A DNA stretch of 64,000 bases from Paragordius varius (lineage: Eukaryota > Nematomorpha): assembly GCA_964247055.1 (NCBI GenBank), contig OZ176050.1, forward strand, positions 6,138,001 through 6,202,000. The letters are read 5' to 3'. The notes below the pieces were generated by a model, which saw only the letters and a list, made by a program, of their open reading frames with translations, did no database searches and had not been told where the DNA came from. The first letter of the stretch is position 1. Each line of letters starts with the position of its first letter. The position numbers and the translations under genes are program-made. Positions 1 through 13,870 of this stretch are shown piece by piece.

Positions 1-96
1 TGGTAAAATTCCAAAAAATTGATACATAATAATAAGAAAAGGGGAGATGACAAAAAATAAAATCATTCATAAAATTTAAATAATTTATATTTTAAC

Positions 97-3000
97 CTCG
101 TCAACTTGTCTAAGAATGGTTCCACCCTTGAAAAAAACAGGCTTCTTAGCATCCACAAAAATGTAATCAAAATAAGTTTTCCAATTTCTGCGTTGTGCGG
201 TCGGTGAATTTGTGCGACTTCCTTTTTTGTTGTCAGATTCTTCAAATTTCTTTAGTAAATTATATATTCTTGAATTTTACGCTTTTATTTAATTTTTTAT
301 TCATTATTACTATAGTTACCAAAATCAATCAACTTGTTAAAAAATAAAAATAATTCTTACGTAAACTTTGTGCTGGAGCATGAAAATATATGCAAAATAG
401 AATGATAAATAAAAGAATTTTAAAAAAATAAAATAGTTACCGTGGTAGGTACGTCAAACAAATAGGTCATAAGTTTCTAAAAATATCAAATAATAATTTT
501 TTAATCCACAATAATCGATATAATAAAATGATTTTATTGTAGGATATTAATTACCTCAGTATATTCATAACCACTGTTTGTGAGCAAAAAGACTTTAGCA
601 CCACCTTGTTTCAATCTATTTTAAAAATGAAAATTATTATGGAGAATCAAATTTGTTTTAGTGAAAACATGAGAACTCCCACAATATTTATTAAAAATTA
701 TATGAATACAGATAATAATATTTATTAAGGTAAAATTTTTTTTGTGCTAAAGTTAGCGCATAATTATTATTTTATCCCCTATAAATGGCTAAATATAAGT
801 AATGAATTTGATATATCTTGATAATACAGTATGCATTTTAATGTATGTTAAGTAATTTTATTGCCTGCCAAATAACATAAATGGTTTATCAAATGCGTAA
901 AATACTGACCCACAAAATTATTTCGTAGTACACATATGAAAGAGGATTGACGTGAGAATTAACATAGGCTTTAATTTGATGGATATTTTGTAATGTTAAA
1001 TTTTGAGAATATTAGAGCAATTTATGTTAACATTTGTAATATTGTTGTTACGTATTTAGATGCGGAATTTTGTGGGTTTTTATCTTTGATAAATTAATAA
1101 ATAGTAAAATACGTATTTTAAGATTTTTTATGTTAATTATTCCTAAATTTAATAATACATATTTTTCAACATGCTAAATACCTGTATTAATTAATATTGG
1201 TATTATAATTTTATTTAGTTGTTATTACTAATAAAAAAAACAGGTAAATATATATTTGTGAAAATTTAAGTAGATTTTAGATTTTTGTCTTTTATGTTTT
1301 GCCTTGTTAATTATTAATAATTTTTAAGTATTTCAGACATTTTAATCAGGTAAAATTGCGGTTTTTAACAAATTTAGTAACAATTTAGTTTTTTTTTAGT
1401 TTTTTATGTTTTGCATTGTTAATTGTATTAACTACTACATATTTTGGACATTTTAATAATTACAGGTAAAAATTGCGGTTACAAATTTAGAAAAAATTTT
1501 GTTTTTTTTGTTTTTTTAGGTTTTGCATTGAATTGTATTAACTACTACATATTTTGGACATTTTAATAATAACAGGTAAAAATTGCGGTTTTTAACAAAT
1601 TCAGCAAAAATTTATTTTTTGTTTTTTTAGATTTTGCATTGTTAATTGTATTAACTACTACATATTTTGGACATTTTAATAATTACAGGTAAAAAGTGCG
1701 GTTAACAAATTCAGTAAAAATTTAATTTTTTTTTTGTTTTTTTAGGTTTTGCATTGTTAATTGTATTAACTACTACATATTTTGGACATTTTAATAATAA
1801 CAGGTAAAAATTGCGGTTTTTAACAAATTCAGTAAAAATTTAGTTTTTTTTGTTTTTTTAGGTTTTGCATTGTCAATTGTAATTAACTACTACATATTTT
1901 GGACATTTTAATTAATAAAGGTAAAAAATGAGGTTGTTTTTTATATTTAGTAAAAATTTAATATTTTCTTGTTTTTTTATTTAATATTGTTAATTGTAAT
2001 TATCTACATATTTGGAAATTTTAATAAATACAGGTGAAAATGGCGGTTTTTAACAAATTTCAAATGTAACATGTTTTGTATGTTGTATCATTGTTATTTA
2101 ATTAATTACTAAATATTTTGGACATTTAAAAAACTTTTGTAAATTGCGGTTTTTATTAAATTAGTAAATTTTATTTTTTGTTCAACCTTGCTAATTTATT
2201 TATCACTATATATTTGTGATACATTGATATATACAGGTCGGTTTTTTGAATTTCTTAAAATATTTTTTTTACATTGATAACTTATATAATAAATATAGTT
2301 AACATATCTGAGTAGGTAAAAATGCATGTTACGGTTTTATGTTTGACATTTTATTTTCCAAATCAACTATTTATATTTTGACAAACACCTTATATCACCA
2401 AAGATTGAAAATAAGATCAAGATATATAAAACATCTTTTTAAGTATCTGAATATCGCCAAATATGAATAAATTTATTTAAATTATAAATGTATAATTATA
2501 CAAAATATTCATATTATGTTTGAAATTAACATTCTTCTTATTGATATTAATACAGGTAATTTGTTTATATAAATGATGTACGATGCGGTGTGCGTTCATG
2601 ATGATCATATGGATTGAAGAATAGTATAAGATGTAGATAATCCTGAATATTTTAATCACCATCATTTTTTAGGTAGATTCTATCACCTAAAATATAAGAT
2701 AATTGATATATTAGAAAATTGATACCTGGATTAAATATTGGGGGAAACATTCATAGTTTAAAAGGGAACTCAAAAGGTTGACTTGGCTTTTTAACAACTA
2801 AATTTGCAAAAAAATATTTTCTTCATGATAAAATATTCAAAAATGATACTTTATGTTTTTTTACGTTTTACCATCCTAAACTATAAATATAAAAATTATT
2901 CACCAAAGCAAACAATGTTAGTGTTGCCTGCTTTTGGAGTGCTGTTGCATTCCAAGCTTTTGAAAAAAATTATTTGTTTCTATTTTCTATTTGACGTCAT

Positions 3001-6000
3001 TGGTATGGTGAAATCATATAAGCCTTTTCATATTTATAGTTTAGGATGGTAGAACGAAAAAAAACATAAAGTATCATTTTTGAATATTTTATCATGAAGA
3101 AAATATTTTTTTGCAAATTTAGTTGTTAAAAAGCCAAGTCAACCTTTTGAGTTCCCTTTCAAACTATGAATGTTTCCCCCAATATTTAATCCAGGTATCA
3201 ATTTTCTAATATATCAATTATCTTATATTTTAGGTGATAGAATCTACCTAAAAAATGATGGTGATTAAAATTTTCAGGATTATCTGCATCTTATACTATT
3301 CTTCAATCCATATGATCATCATGAACGCACACCGCATCGTACATCATTTATATAAACAAATTACCTGTATTAATATCAATAAGAAGAATGTTAATTTCAA
3401 ACATAATATGAATATTTTGTATAATTATACATTTATAATTTAAATAAATTTATTTATATTTGGCGATATTCAGATACTTTAAAAGATGTTTTATATATCT
3501 TGTTATTTTCAATCTTTGGTGACATAAGGTGTTTGTTAAAATATAAATAGTTGATTTGGAAAATAAAATGGCAAACATAAAACCGTAGCATGCATTTTTA
3601 CCTACTATGTTAACTATATTTATTATATAAGTTATCAATGTAAAAAAAAATATTTTAAGAAATTCAAAAAACCGTAAGTCATAGTAATTTTTACCTGTAT
3701 ATATAAATGTATCACAAATATATAGTGATAAATAAATTAGCAAGGTTGATAAAAACCGCAATTTCCACCATTTTTTTAAATGTCCAAAATATTTAGTAAT
3801 TAATTAAACAATGATACAACATACAAAAAATGTTACATTTGAAATTTATTAAAAACCGCCATTTTCACCTGTATTTATTAAAATTTCCAAATATGTAGTA
3901 ATTAATTATAATTAACAATATTAAATAAAAAAACAAGAAAAAATTAAATTTTTACCAAATATAAAAACAACCTCATTTTTTACCTCTATTAATTAAAATG
4001 TTCAAAATTAATTAATTACAATTAACAATGAAAAACCTAAAAAAACAAAAAAAACTAAATTTTTACTAAATTTATTAAAAACCGCAATTTTTACCTGTAA
4101 TTATTAAAATATCCAAAATATCTAGTAGTTAATTACAATTGACAATGCAAAACCTAAAAAAACAAAAAAAACTAAATTTTTACTGAATTTGTTAAAAACC
4201 GCAATTTTTACCTGTAATTATTAAAATGTCCAAAATATGTAGTAGTTAATTACAATTGACAATGCAAAACCTAAAAAAACAAAAAAAGACTAAATTTATA
4301 CTGAATTTGTTAAAAACCGCAATTTTTACCTGTAATTATTAAAATGTCCAAAATATGTAGTAGTTAATTACAATTAACAATGTAAAACCTAAAAAAACAA
4401 AAAAAAACAAAATTTTTACTAAATTTGTTAAAAACCGCAATTTTTACCTGTAATTATTAAAATGTCCAAAATATGTAGTAGTTAATTACAATTAACAATG
4501 CAAAACCTAAAAAACTAAAAAAAACTAAATTTTTACTAAATTTGTTAAAAACCGCAATTTTACCTGATTAAAATGTCTAAAATACTTAAAAATTATTAAT
4601 AATTAACAAGGCAAAACATAAAAGACAAAAATCTAAAATCTACTTAAATTTTCACAAATATATATTTACCTGTTTTTTTATTAGTAATAACAACCAAATA
4701 AAATTTAATACCAAGATTAATTAATACAGGTATTTAGCATGTTGAAAAATATTTATTATTAAATTAAGGAATAATTAACATAAAATATCTTAAAATACGT
4801 ATTTTACTATTTATTAATTTATCAAAGAATAAAACCCACAAAATTCCGCATCTAAATACGTAACAACAATATTACAAATGTTAACATAAATTGCTATAAT
4901 ATTCCCAAAATTTAACATTACAAAATATCCATCAAATTAAAGCCTATGTTAATTCTCACGTCAATCTTCTTTCATATGTGTACTACGAAATAATTTCGTG
5001 GGTCAGTATTTTACGCTTTTGATAAACCATTTATGTTATTTGGCAGGCAATAAAATTACTTAACAGACATTAAAATGCATACTGTAATTCAGTTAAAATC
5101 AATTAACAAAATAATAAGCTAGTTTATGTTAACAAATATGATTGGATAAAAAACATATCGCATAAAAGGTTTAAAACTGAAAAAAATTAAGCACAAAATA
5201 GGTTTTTGTTAAAATATATAAAGGCAAAACATGTGAAAGCCATATATATATATATCATATTTAATAATTCGAAAAATATTAACATAGCACATTATAAGCA
5301 ATTAGATAAATTCGCTAGACTTAATAATTTAACAATTCATATAGACATTCAAAAACTAACACTAAATTAAATATATCGCATAAATAAGATAAAAGACAAG
5401 TAAATGTTAAATAATTATCTAAAACTTATAAATGATATACTAATTAGGGAAGATTAACAAGCAAAAAAGTCATTAATCTTGATTTTAAAAAGTATTTCGT
5501 TATATAAAGAGCGGCTTATTAAATATATTGCATACATTGTATATCATAACTCATTATTGTGTTCAAGGATAAATTTTATAGTTGCCAATAATGTATCTAA
5601 CATAATCAAACAAACACGAAAATGGAAAATAAAGGACATAAAATATCAAAACACTTACTATAAAAAGTAATTTTTAGAAACATAAAAAACTATAAGTAGA
5701 AGTTATATATATATATATATATATATATGACAAATGTAAGAATTATATATATGGTATACCATACCTTTCCAGAAAAATGGGTAATCTTTCATCCTTTACA
5801 ATATACTTTTCAATATGTTGCACCGTAACTGATTTAAGTGAGCCCTATACAATGGAAAATATTAGGAAATAAAATTTATATATTATAAATTATTCAAAAA
5901 TATTGTTGAATAGCGTGTCATGCATGCACTTATGGAAAAAATAGGAAAGTTAGGCATGCAAAATTAATAATTTATATGTGTGCAAAGCGAAGCGGAAATT

Positions 6001-8324
6001 GAGTAGCGCATATGCATTTATAAATTTGGCAATAGTAGTGCGACTTAAAAATTGTTAAAAATTTATTGTTCAACAGCCATATATTATTTGTAGGTTGGAT
6101 TAAAAAATATCACTTTTTTGCAGAGTTTTATTATTTTACATACAAACTTATGAAAGAAGACATGTAATCGTGGTCGACATATGTGAAAAAGTTAAATTAC
6201 TACCCCATTTTAATACATTACACACATATAAAGACACAAACATTCATTCAATGATAATAATATAGGATAGGTGAAAGTGTAGAAGGAAGCATAATTACTT
6301 TGCCAACCTATATATATAAAACAAAAGAGAAATAATTTATATTTTAAGGAAAAGTAGGAAGAGAGATTTAACCATTATCCTAACATAGATATACTATTAA
6401 TCGAATTGATAAATTTTATTAAACTCTTTAATTCACGCATTTTTGTAAAGAATAGGCATAGAAAAATATGAACAAAAGGCATGTGAGAATAATTTAAAAA
6501 TAAGTTTATAAATTATATGGGAAAATCTAGCCTTTGTCTGATTTTTAGAAAAGACATTAGGTTACGTACTTGGGCATGGATGAAATCGACCGCAGAACGA
6601 ACATCTTGAAAGAGAGACATATATGACATAAATAAATCTCCACACTTAACTCCAGTTAAATCCCTATGCATTGAAAAATAATTAGTTATTTAACACTTGG
6701 ATACAAGACATTCATTTTAGTCCATCGATTCAAATTGGGGTAGTTAAATACCCCAGGTCTGTTTAAAATTAAATTCTTTAAAAAATATGGAAGAAATCGA
6801 AACCATGGCAAAATTTTGCACTTTTATAACACAAATAAACCAAAATACAAAATATTTTATTCAAAAATACTTGATATTACTTATTTTAAGCTAAAACCGA
6901 AAGGTAAAAATTTGGTCAACGTGATGTGTGCAATATTAAAATTAAAAAATACAAAATAAACTATTTTTTCTATTTCAATCATTTTTAGATATAGTTTAAA
7001 TAAAAAATGAGCTTTATTTTTACCCTAAAAACTAAATGAAGACGATATTTTGCAAAAAAAATTTAAAATAAAAATGGCGTCGACGTAGTTTGACATGGAA
7101 CTATTTTTCATAACAAAATTTTTTTTAGATATTTTGCGATATTTATATAATTTTTATTAGGATAGAAGCATAAATTTAAATTGGGACCGTTTCATTTAGT
7201 AGTTTTTTAAAATCTTAACAGAAATTTAGTGTGGGTATTTAGATACCCCATTTTAAATCGAAGTGTTAATTAATTTATAATATATATCTATTTTAGTTTC
7301 ATAATAAACAAGAAATAAGCAAAAAAACATATACAATTAAATAAATCATTGTAAAACATAATTAAATAAGCGGTTGTACATAAAAAACAATTGTTTTCAA
7401 AATGTGTTCTCGTGTCATAAAATAAATTAATACAAGATAAAAGCACTAATATTTTTGGATAAAACATTAATCTTTTACGCTTAAAAAATTTTCATCAATT
7501 TGGGTAGGATCTAACATAATATACCCACATAAAAAATTAAAAAAAGTAAACATTCTTAAAAAAATAAATTACAAAAGGATTAATAAAAAGTATAATCTAC
7601 GTGACAATTTTTTGTATATAGTTATTAATATTCAAAAATATATATACCGAGTGTAATCAGGATGGTTTTTAAAATAATTGACTAAAGACGTGAGCAAATA
7701 GGCTTCTAAAAAATTAAAATAAAAAATATGATGTACCAGGAAGATCGAACAAAGTATTCATTACATATATACGGTTTTCATCTAAGTTCAAAAATTTATT
7801 GGGGTAAAGCTGGGAGATTTCGTGACTATAAGATATAAGTAAAAACTATTTATACGGGTTCAAAAAATCAAAGCCGGAAACGCATAACAATATATGGCCA
7901 TAGGGGTCTACTTTTAATATTGTTCCATATAATGTATCAAACCATAGTCCTCGCATTGGAAATGATGCATCATATTGAATCTCAAGAAGTTCGCTGGGAT
8001 AACCTATTTTTATTAAGCGATCAAGTGCTAATCCAAACGCTAAAGCTTCATATTCAGGTGATTTATATTCTAAACTTATTTATTTATTATACGCGCTAGC
8101 GTGTAATCCATATCAAATCCAAAAAACTTTACCTTTTCAAGTTGTAAACTGCGATTTACAAAAACACTAGATATTAAAAAAATTTGTTACCGATGACTTG
8201 TTTCTCGCTTGTTAGTTTTAGCAGCAGGAGCATTTTTCTTAATATCTGTATCATCTTGTGATCCTTTCTTATGATCTGCACCGCTCAGATTCTCCAATGA
8301 TTTTTCTAATAGAGGCTTTTCCAT
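97..8324 (-). CDS. NT5C2: Cytosolic purine 5'-nucleotidase II, partial (C-terminus off the left edge)
   Basis: HAD-family phosphatase that dephosphorylates IMP and GMP in the cytosol. Exons in coding order: 8324-8191, 8166-8093, 8069-7856, 7825-7737, 7705-7648, 6663-6570, 5844-5765, 615-555, 476-441, 249-97. Together they give 331 codons against 561 in human, so the C-terminal part, including the last HAD acid motif, lies left of base 1. The start ATG at 8324 opens a Lys/Ser-rich N-terminus of about 44 residues. HAD motif I (FGFDMDYT, Asp63 and Asp65) follows in exon 2, motif II (LLTNS, Thr260) in exon 8, and the catalytic-Lys segment VDAKKPVFF near residue 316. One intron is 23 nt (8070-8092). 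The 5.1 kb intron between 615 and 5765 holds a fold-back element, and another intron holds a TTAA MITE. NT5DC-type paralogs are less likely because VYKSPEYE-like and [10 protein letters not shown] blocks match NT5C2. Confidence 0.93.
1340..2110 (+). repeat. ~110 bp tandem repeat inside the left fold-back arm
   Basis: About six to seven head-to-tail units of roughly 110-116 bp. Each has an ACAGGTAAAAATTGCGG core, a T-rich stretch, TTTTGCATTGTTAATTG and ACTACATATTTTGGACATT. The core recurs near 1348, 1463, 1574, 1684 and 1800. Copies diverge towards 2110. Confidence 0.85.
3770..4580 (-). repeat. ~110 bp tandem repeat inside the right fold-back arm
   Basis: Mirror image of the array at 1340-2110, same unit in reverse orientation (CCGCAATTTTTACCTGT core, CCAAAATATGTAGTAGTTAATT). 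Copy number looks similar in both arms, so the array was probably present before or during formation of the inverted duplication. Confidence 0.85.
5706..5728. repeat. (AT)n microsatellite
   Basis: Uninterrupted TA dinucleotide run in an NT5C2 intron. Confidence 0.8.
6690..7269 (-). mobile_element. TTAA-flanked MITE, copy A (in NT5C2 intron)
   Basis: About 580 bp. It begins TTAA-CACTTGGAT and ends ATCGAAGTG-TTAA. Each end carries a short internal palindrome around GGGGTA..TACCCC followed by an AGTCTG/CAGACT block. No ORF. TTAA at both ends is the target-site signature of piggyBac-type elements; assignment to that superfamily is inference. Orientation is opposite to copies B, C and F. Confidence 0.8.
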
Positions 8325-8471
8325 GTAGTTGTCCAAGTGTGTGCGTAAGGTCACAATATGATTTCATATGATGTCCAAAATCATATAATTGAATCAGAAA
8401 CCTTTAAGTTATTATGTATAGAAATAAGAACATTTTAATAATTATACTCTTTAACCCATTAATTATTCCTC

Positions 8472-9049
8472 TAAACACTTCGATTCAAAGCGGGGTATCT
8501 AAATACCCCAGACTAAATTTGAGTTAGGATTTTTAAAAAACTACTGAAGGAAACGGTCCAAATTTAAATTTATGCTTCTATCCTAATAAAAATTATATAA
8601 ATATACCAAAATATCTAAATAAAATTTTGTTTTGAACAAAAAGTTCCATGTCAAACTACTTCGACGCCATTTTTATTTTACAAAATTTTTGCAGAATATC
8701 GTCTTCATTTAATTTGGTAAATTTAAAGCTAATTTTTTATTTAAATTATATCTAACATTGATATAAATAGAAAAAGCGGTTTATTTTGTATTATTTTTCA
8801 ATTTTACCATTGCACAGTCACGTTGACTATTTTTACCTTTCTGTTTTAGCTTAAAATAAGTAATATCAAGTGTTTTTGAATAAAACTTTCTATATAATTC
8901 GGTTTATTTATGTTATATAAGTGCAAAATCTTGCCAAGGTTTTGATTCCTTGCAAATTTTTTAAAGGATTTAATTTTAAACAGACCTGGAGTATTTAACT
9001 ACCCCATGAATCGAAGGACTAAAATGAATGTTTTGTGTCCAAGTGTTAA
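8472..9049 (+). mobile_element. TTAA-flanked MITE, copy B (just upstream of NT5C2)
   Basis: Same family as copy A: CACTTCGATTC start, GGGGTATCTAAATACCCC palindrome, CCAAGTG end followed by TTAA. The left flank has become TAAA. It starts about 150 bp upstream of the NT5C2 ATG, so it probably supplies or overlaps that gene's 5' region. Confidence 0.8.
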
Positions 9050-9096
9050 GGGTTATAACTAGTCTCAACTATTAGTTTTGATAAGAGCTTAAATCA

Positions 9097-9661
9097 TTAA
9101 CACTTCGATTCGAATTGGGGTATCTATATACCCCAGACTAAATTTAAATTAATATTTCTAAAAACCTACTTAAGGAAACAGTCCCAATTTAAATTTATGC
9201 TTCTATAATTATATAGAAAAGCCAAAATATCCAAATAGAATTCCTTTTGAAAAAAAAGTTTTATGTCAAACTACTTGGAAGCCACTTTTATTTTACAAAA
9301 TTTTGCAAAATATCGTGTTTATATTCTAACGTTAAAATTAAAGCTAATTTCTTTTTAAATTACATCTAACATTGATAGAAATAGAAAGAGTGGTTTATTT
9401 TGTATTATTATTCAGTTTAGCCAATGCACATATGTTACATTGATTAAATTTTTACCTTTGAGTTTTATTAAAAAATATCAAGTATTTTTGAATAAATTTT
9501 ATGTATTTCGATTTATCAATGTTATATAGGTGCATAATTTTGCCATGCTTTTGATTCCACCTATATTTTTTAAATTATTTAAATTTAAACAGGTTTGGGG
9601 TATTTAACAACCCCAATTTAAATCGAAGGACTAAAATGAATGTCTTGTATCCAAGTGTTAA
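9097..9661 (+). mobile_element. TTAA-flanked MITE, copy C
   Basis: About 565 bp with exact TTAA at both ends, in the same orientation as copy B and only 47 bp from it. The internal sequence is more diverged from B than A is, so B and C look like separate insertions rather than a recent tandem duplication. Confidence 0.8.
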
Positions 9662-10560
9662 TCAAAGAAATATAAGGTATATACTGGTCCACTGAATTAA
9701 ATATGTCATTCAGGTTTGCCTAAAAAATTTATTCTTTTAGCATCTTAATTAATCATTTACTAATATAAGTATAAAAATAAATATTAAGGTTTATAATTTA
9801 TTATAGAAAATGTTATATAATGAAATATAACAAAAAAAGATGACATATTTTGTTTTAGCTAAAGCAGCGGCGCTCATAAAAATCGGAGGTTGCATATTTT
9901 TTATTTCTCCAGATGCTGCATATTGGTACCTTTTACATGGCCAGATAATTATTAATATTTTGTATCATTTTATTCCTATAATTTTTGGTGATAGTGAAGA
10001 TATTTAAGTTTGGTGAGGTTGGCATGATAAAATTAACTGACCTGTCACGCGTCGCTGTCACATTGTTGACCTATGATTAAGGGAGTCGGCCTAAAAATTG
10101 CAGTAAACTGAATAAATATTGATAGAATGATTAATAAGCATTTAAAAAGATGAGGTTTCACATTAACCATATTATTGTCATTAAACATATTTGCTTGAAA
10201 ATTAATTATTTTTTGTGGTTTTTTGCATCCCAGTGCAATTTCTTTGAATATTACTAAAATAAAATATTGGGTCAAATTTTCTTACCCTTTTCGACGCCTT
10301 TTTTTATCTCGCTTATACAACAGAAAAGTATATGCATATAACACTGCGCAAAATATTCGTATAGATCTTTTTTTCTGCATCGAATTGTATGGAAAAAGTA
10401 TTTATATTTATATGTATTGGATGTTTTGTAAAAATTATATGCAGCTTCCGCTTTGGGGCAAATTATCAAAAAAAAATTTCTTTTTTATAAGAATACATTA
10501 TTAAAGGGAATATATTGAGTAATATCTATGTTAATATATGATTGTTTTAATAAAAAAAAT
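9662..10560. other. Gene-free spacer
   Basis: AT-rich. Two overlapping opposite-strand frames near 10045-10504 have no recognisable motif, and no splice-compatible coding exon was found. It could contain an end of the neighbouring retroelement, but I see no terminal repeat. Confidence 0.4.
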
Positions 10561-13500
10561 CTTTTACTAAAAAATTTTATCATTCAAATTTGATGCCAAA
10601 GGTCGATTTTTTAGCTTATTTCTTGAAAATCCTTCTGAAACCCTCCGAAAAAATTTAAAATCTTTGTTGAAAATATTTTGCGTTTATATCCTGATCCTAT
10701 ATTTACACAAATAAAACTTAGATGACACGTTTTCCACAATTGTATTGATTTTATTTGATCTATTGTCCGATGAAAAGTAGATATTTGATTTTGGCTAATA
10801 ACAGAAAAATTTAAATAACTTTTCTAGTATATTAACCGCATATATCAATTTGTCATTCATTCTCCTGAAGCTTTGAGCTATCGAATGATATAATTCATTA
10901 ACCTTTAATTTTTGTTTCCCATTTTTGCCGCACAGTATATTAAGATTATGTAAGCTACCTCTGAATTCATGGGAAGTAATATATGGGCCATTATCCGTCA
11001 CCATCTGTCTCGGGAACCCAAATCTTACCATATTTTTTTCTAGGCAATTCCTTTGTTGTGATGTTATTGATTTTACCAGACCCACTTCAACCAATCTAGA
11101 AGCACTATCAATGGTGACAAACCAAAAATGGCCGCCTTAGAGTCCGGTTATCTTGATGTGAATTCTCTCCCATAACGCGGAGTTAGAGTCCCGTTGGATT
11201 TTCCTTTATATTTGACTTGTTGGTTTGACACGTACACATGATTCTACAAAATTTTCTAAATCTCTTTCTCATCTTGGCTAATATACGGATTGTCTCGCTT
11301 GTTGTTTCATCGATTGCAATCCATTATGCCCAGTATTAAGAATTTCTATGCCCCGCTGCAAGTCGGCGTATTTGTAATCTATCATTCACGAATAAATGAT
11401 TAGAGTATAAAATTTCTTTCTCTACTTTAAGAATCCTTTATATGGATTACTCCAATCATTTGTCCTTATTGCTGATTTAAGTTTTGCCAAAGGATCTAAG
11501 ATTAACTCATTTTCCACTAACTCTTTACTTAGGTTAAATTTATTAGTTAAAAGTTTTACCCTGTGTGATAACTCATCATCTTCATTTCGTACATCCATGG
11601 TATCATCATTATTTGGTAATATAGATAGAGCGTCAGCTAAATTTATTAGCCCCTTATCATATTTGATTTCATAATCATATTCCGATGTTTTACCATCGAA
11701 GTAATTTACTATTATTAATATTCTCAAAATTGTATGTTCGACCAAATCGTCTTATTAGTGTTTTGTGGTCGGTTATGATTTTAAATTTTCTGTCACATAT
11801 AAATATTTAAAATTTTTCTATAGCAAACTAAATAGCGTTTGCTTCCTTCTCTATTGTTGAACAATAAGTTTCGGCGTCGGTACATTTGTGTGAGGCGTTT
11901 TATATGGGGCGCTTTCCCTAAAAATCGCTCCGAATCCTTTATTTGATGCATTTGTTTTCATTAGTATCGGCCAATTTGGGTTAGACTGTATTAAAGTGTT
12001 GTATTCATTAGTTTTTTTGCTGATTGGAACTCCTCTTCCTCCACATCAGTCCAGGCCCACGGTCTAGTTGAAACGGTGTTTCAGTGAAGGTTGGATATCG
12101 CTTGATGGAGATTTGGTATAAATCTTTTGTGAAAGTTTAGCAGTCTCTAAAATGATCTAAGTTCTGTCTTATTAGTGGGCCTTAGACACTTGATTAGAGC
12201 TTGAATTTTGTCATTGGTGGGATGAATCTTTGTAATTTCATCCCATGTAATTGACAGGTGCGGCAAGTTGTAATTTGTGTCTGCTCAGTTTCAACACTGC
12301 GGTTTCCAGTCGTTGTAATACCTTTATCAATGTTGCACCATGTTTGGTTTTAATTTTCTGATATTAATATGTCATCTAAATAAATACATATACTTGGTAT
12401 ATCACCGATCAAATTATACATCATTTGTTGAAATATATGAGGTGCACTAGCCAACTCAAATAAAAGTCGTTGGTAACAAAGGAAGCCTTGGTAGGTAATT
12501 AAAATTAATACTTGTTGTGAAGCTTGTTGCATTGGAATTTGTAGGTAAGCATGTCTTTCATGTCTTATGATGTAAAAACAGTCCTTTGAGCTGTTTTTGC
12601 GATTAATTCATCAAAAGTTGTAATCACATGAGAATCGTATTACAAATGAGGATTGATGCTGATTCGGTAATCCGCACATATCCGTATATGACCATTGCTT
12701 TTAATACATTTACTGTTAGTGTTGATCAAGATATGCGTTCCATATTTGCATCGATTTTTTTCCGGGTTCCTAGGTCCAGCAGTCTATTAAGCTCCTTTTC
12801 CACACTTTCTTGCAGGAATAGGGAAACTTTCCTGCAGGGATGTATTTTTGGGTTTACTTTTTTTTATTACAATCACCTTGATATTCTTTAAACAACCTAA
12901 CCCGTCCGAGAACAACCTATTATATTGATTAAATATCGATTTATTTGTTATATGATTAATCATCACATTTTTGTTTAAATTCAAATCAAATGCACGGATC
13001 CAAGGAGACCAAAAATTAATTGTCGGTCTCCCTTGGTTACAACACATTCAAGTTTTTTTGGAATACCATTCATTGTGACATCTAACTGTGTTTTTTGGTG
13101 GGAATCGTTTCGTTGCTATACGTCGACAATCTTGCTACGTCTAGTCGTATCTGTCCTGTTGATATCCAGCATCTCTCATTGATCTCCGTAACATCAGCAC
13201 CCGTGTTAAATAAAATTGTAATTTCTATGTCATTGAGTTAACGTTTATTGTTGGATTTATCCCAATTGAATTTGTTACGATGCGAACACCTGCTTGGTAC
13301 GACAATACTTAGTACGTCACTTGACAAAATGATTGTACTTACCACACTTGTAACAACGTTGGCCGTTGTATTACATCTGTCGATCGAATGTCGCTTGTCA
13401 CATCGCTATCTCTTTGCTGTGTAATTCTTTTTTGTTGCATCTTGTACGCCTTTGGTTCAATCAACTCGAAGGATCTTGTTATGTTTACTATTATCTGAAA

Positions 13501-13870
13501 TGTCATTAGTTCACCTCTATTTTGACCCATGAGAAATCGTGTATGTAATTCTCAATTCTCTTTTAACTTGGAATATTTATCCCTATTAAAAAAACATTTC
13601 TTAATAGGCATGCTATGTTGCCCTTAAAATCACAATCGTTAGCGATCACGTTTAGGCTTTCAACATGATTCATGATTGATTCGCCTTCATGTCTTGTCGT
13701 TTTGAGGAATTCCTTTCTGCTCATCCATAGACTTTTGTCAGGGGCAAATTTAATATGCCAATTTTAGAATTGAATGCTTGATTTTACCATTTCGAGATTG
13801 TCTTGAGTCCTGCATACGTGTTACATATGCAAATTTTAAATATATATTTTGTATATATGCAGTTTTTTGA
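10560..13870 (-). mobile_element. Ty3/gypsy LTR-retrotransposon fossil (internal region)
   Basis: A decayed Ty3/gypsy-type element on the minus strand. In coding order there are a gag remnant with a CCHC knuckle beginning CYKCGK (about 13860-13330), a protease region (about 13260-13050), reverse transcriptase with a YLDDIL motif (about 12900-12000), RNase H ending in an ADALS-like tail (about 11950-11420), and integrase with a TDNG motif (about 11330-10795). Domain order is that of Ty3/gypsy. No LTR pair was recognised. It is broken, with roughly a dozen or more breaks, which suggests an old insertion. The fold-back at 14121 lies just outside its gag end. Confidence 0.8.

Larger units (their letters stand above)
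827..5084. mobile_element. 4.26 kb fold-back DNA transposon with ~2.06 kb inverted arms
   Basis: The left arm (827-2890) is read again in reverse complement at 3030-5084, leaving a spacer of about 139 bp. Termini are CAGTATGCATTTTAAT on both sides and each is flanked by TA (825-826, 5085-5086). A TA target site and a CAGT terminus are usual for Tc1/mariner-type elements, so a non-autonomous relative is the likely source; that is inference. No transposase frame is visible, and the short ORFs inside are AT-rich chance frames. Arms are nearly identical with scattered substitutions and small indels. It lies in a long NT5C2 intron. Confidence 0.85.

Noticed and set aside
2477-3761. Paired frames in opposite orientation (62, 82 and 103 residues)
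   Set aside because: They mirror each other across the fold-back arms and are AT-rich chance frames.
10045-10504. Opposite-strand frames of 65-93 residues
   Set aside because: No motif, overlapping on both strands, AT-biased; no splice partners.
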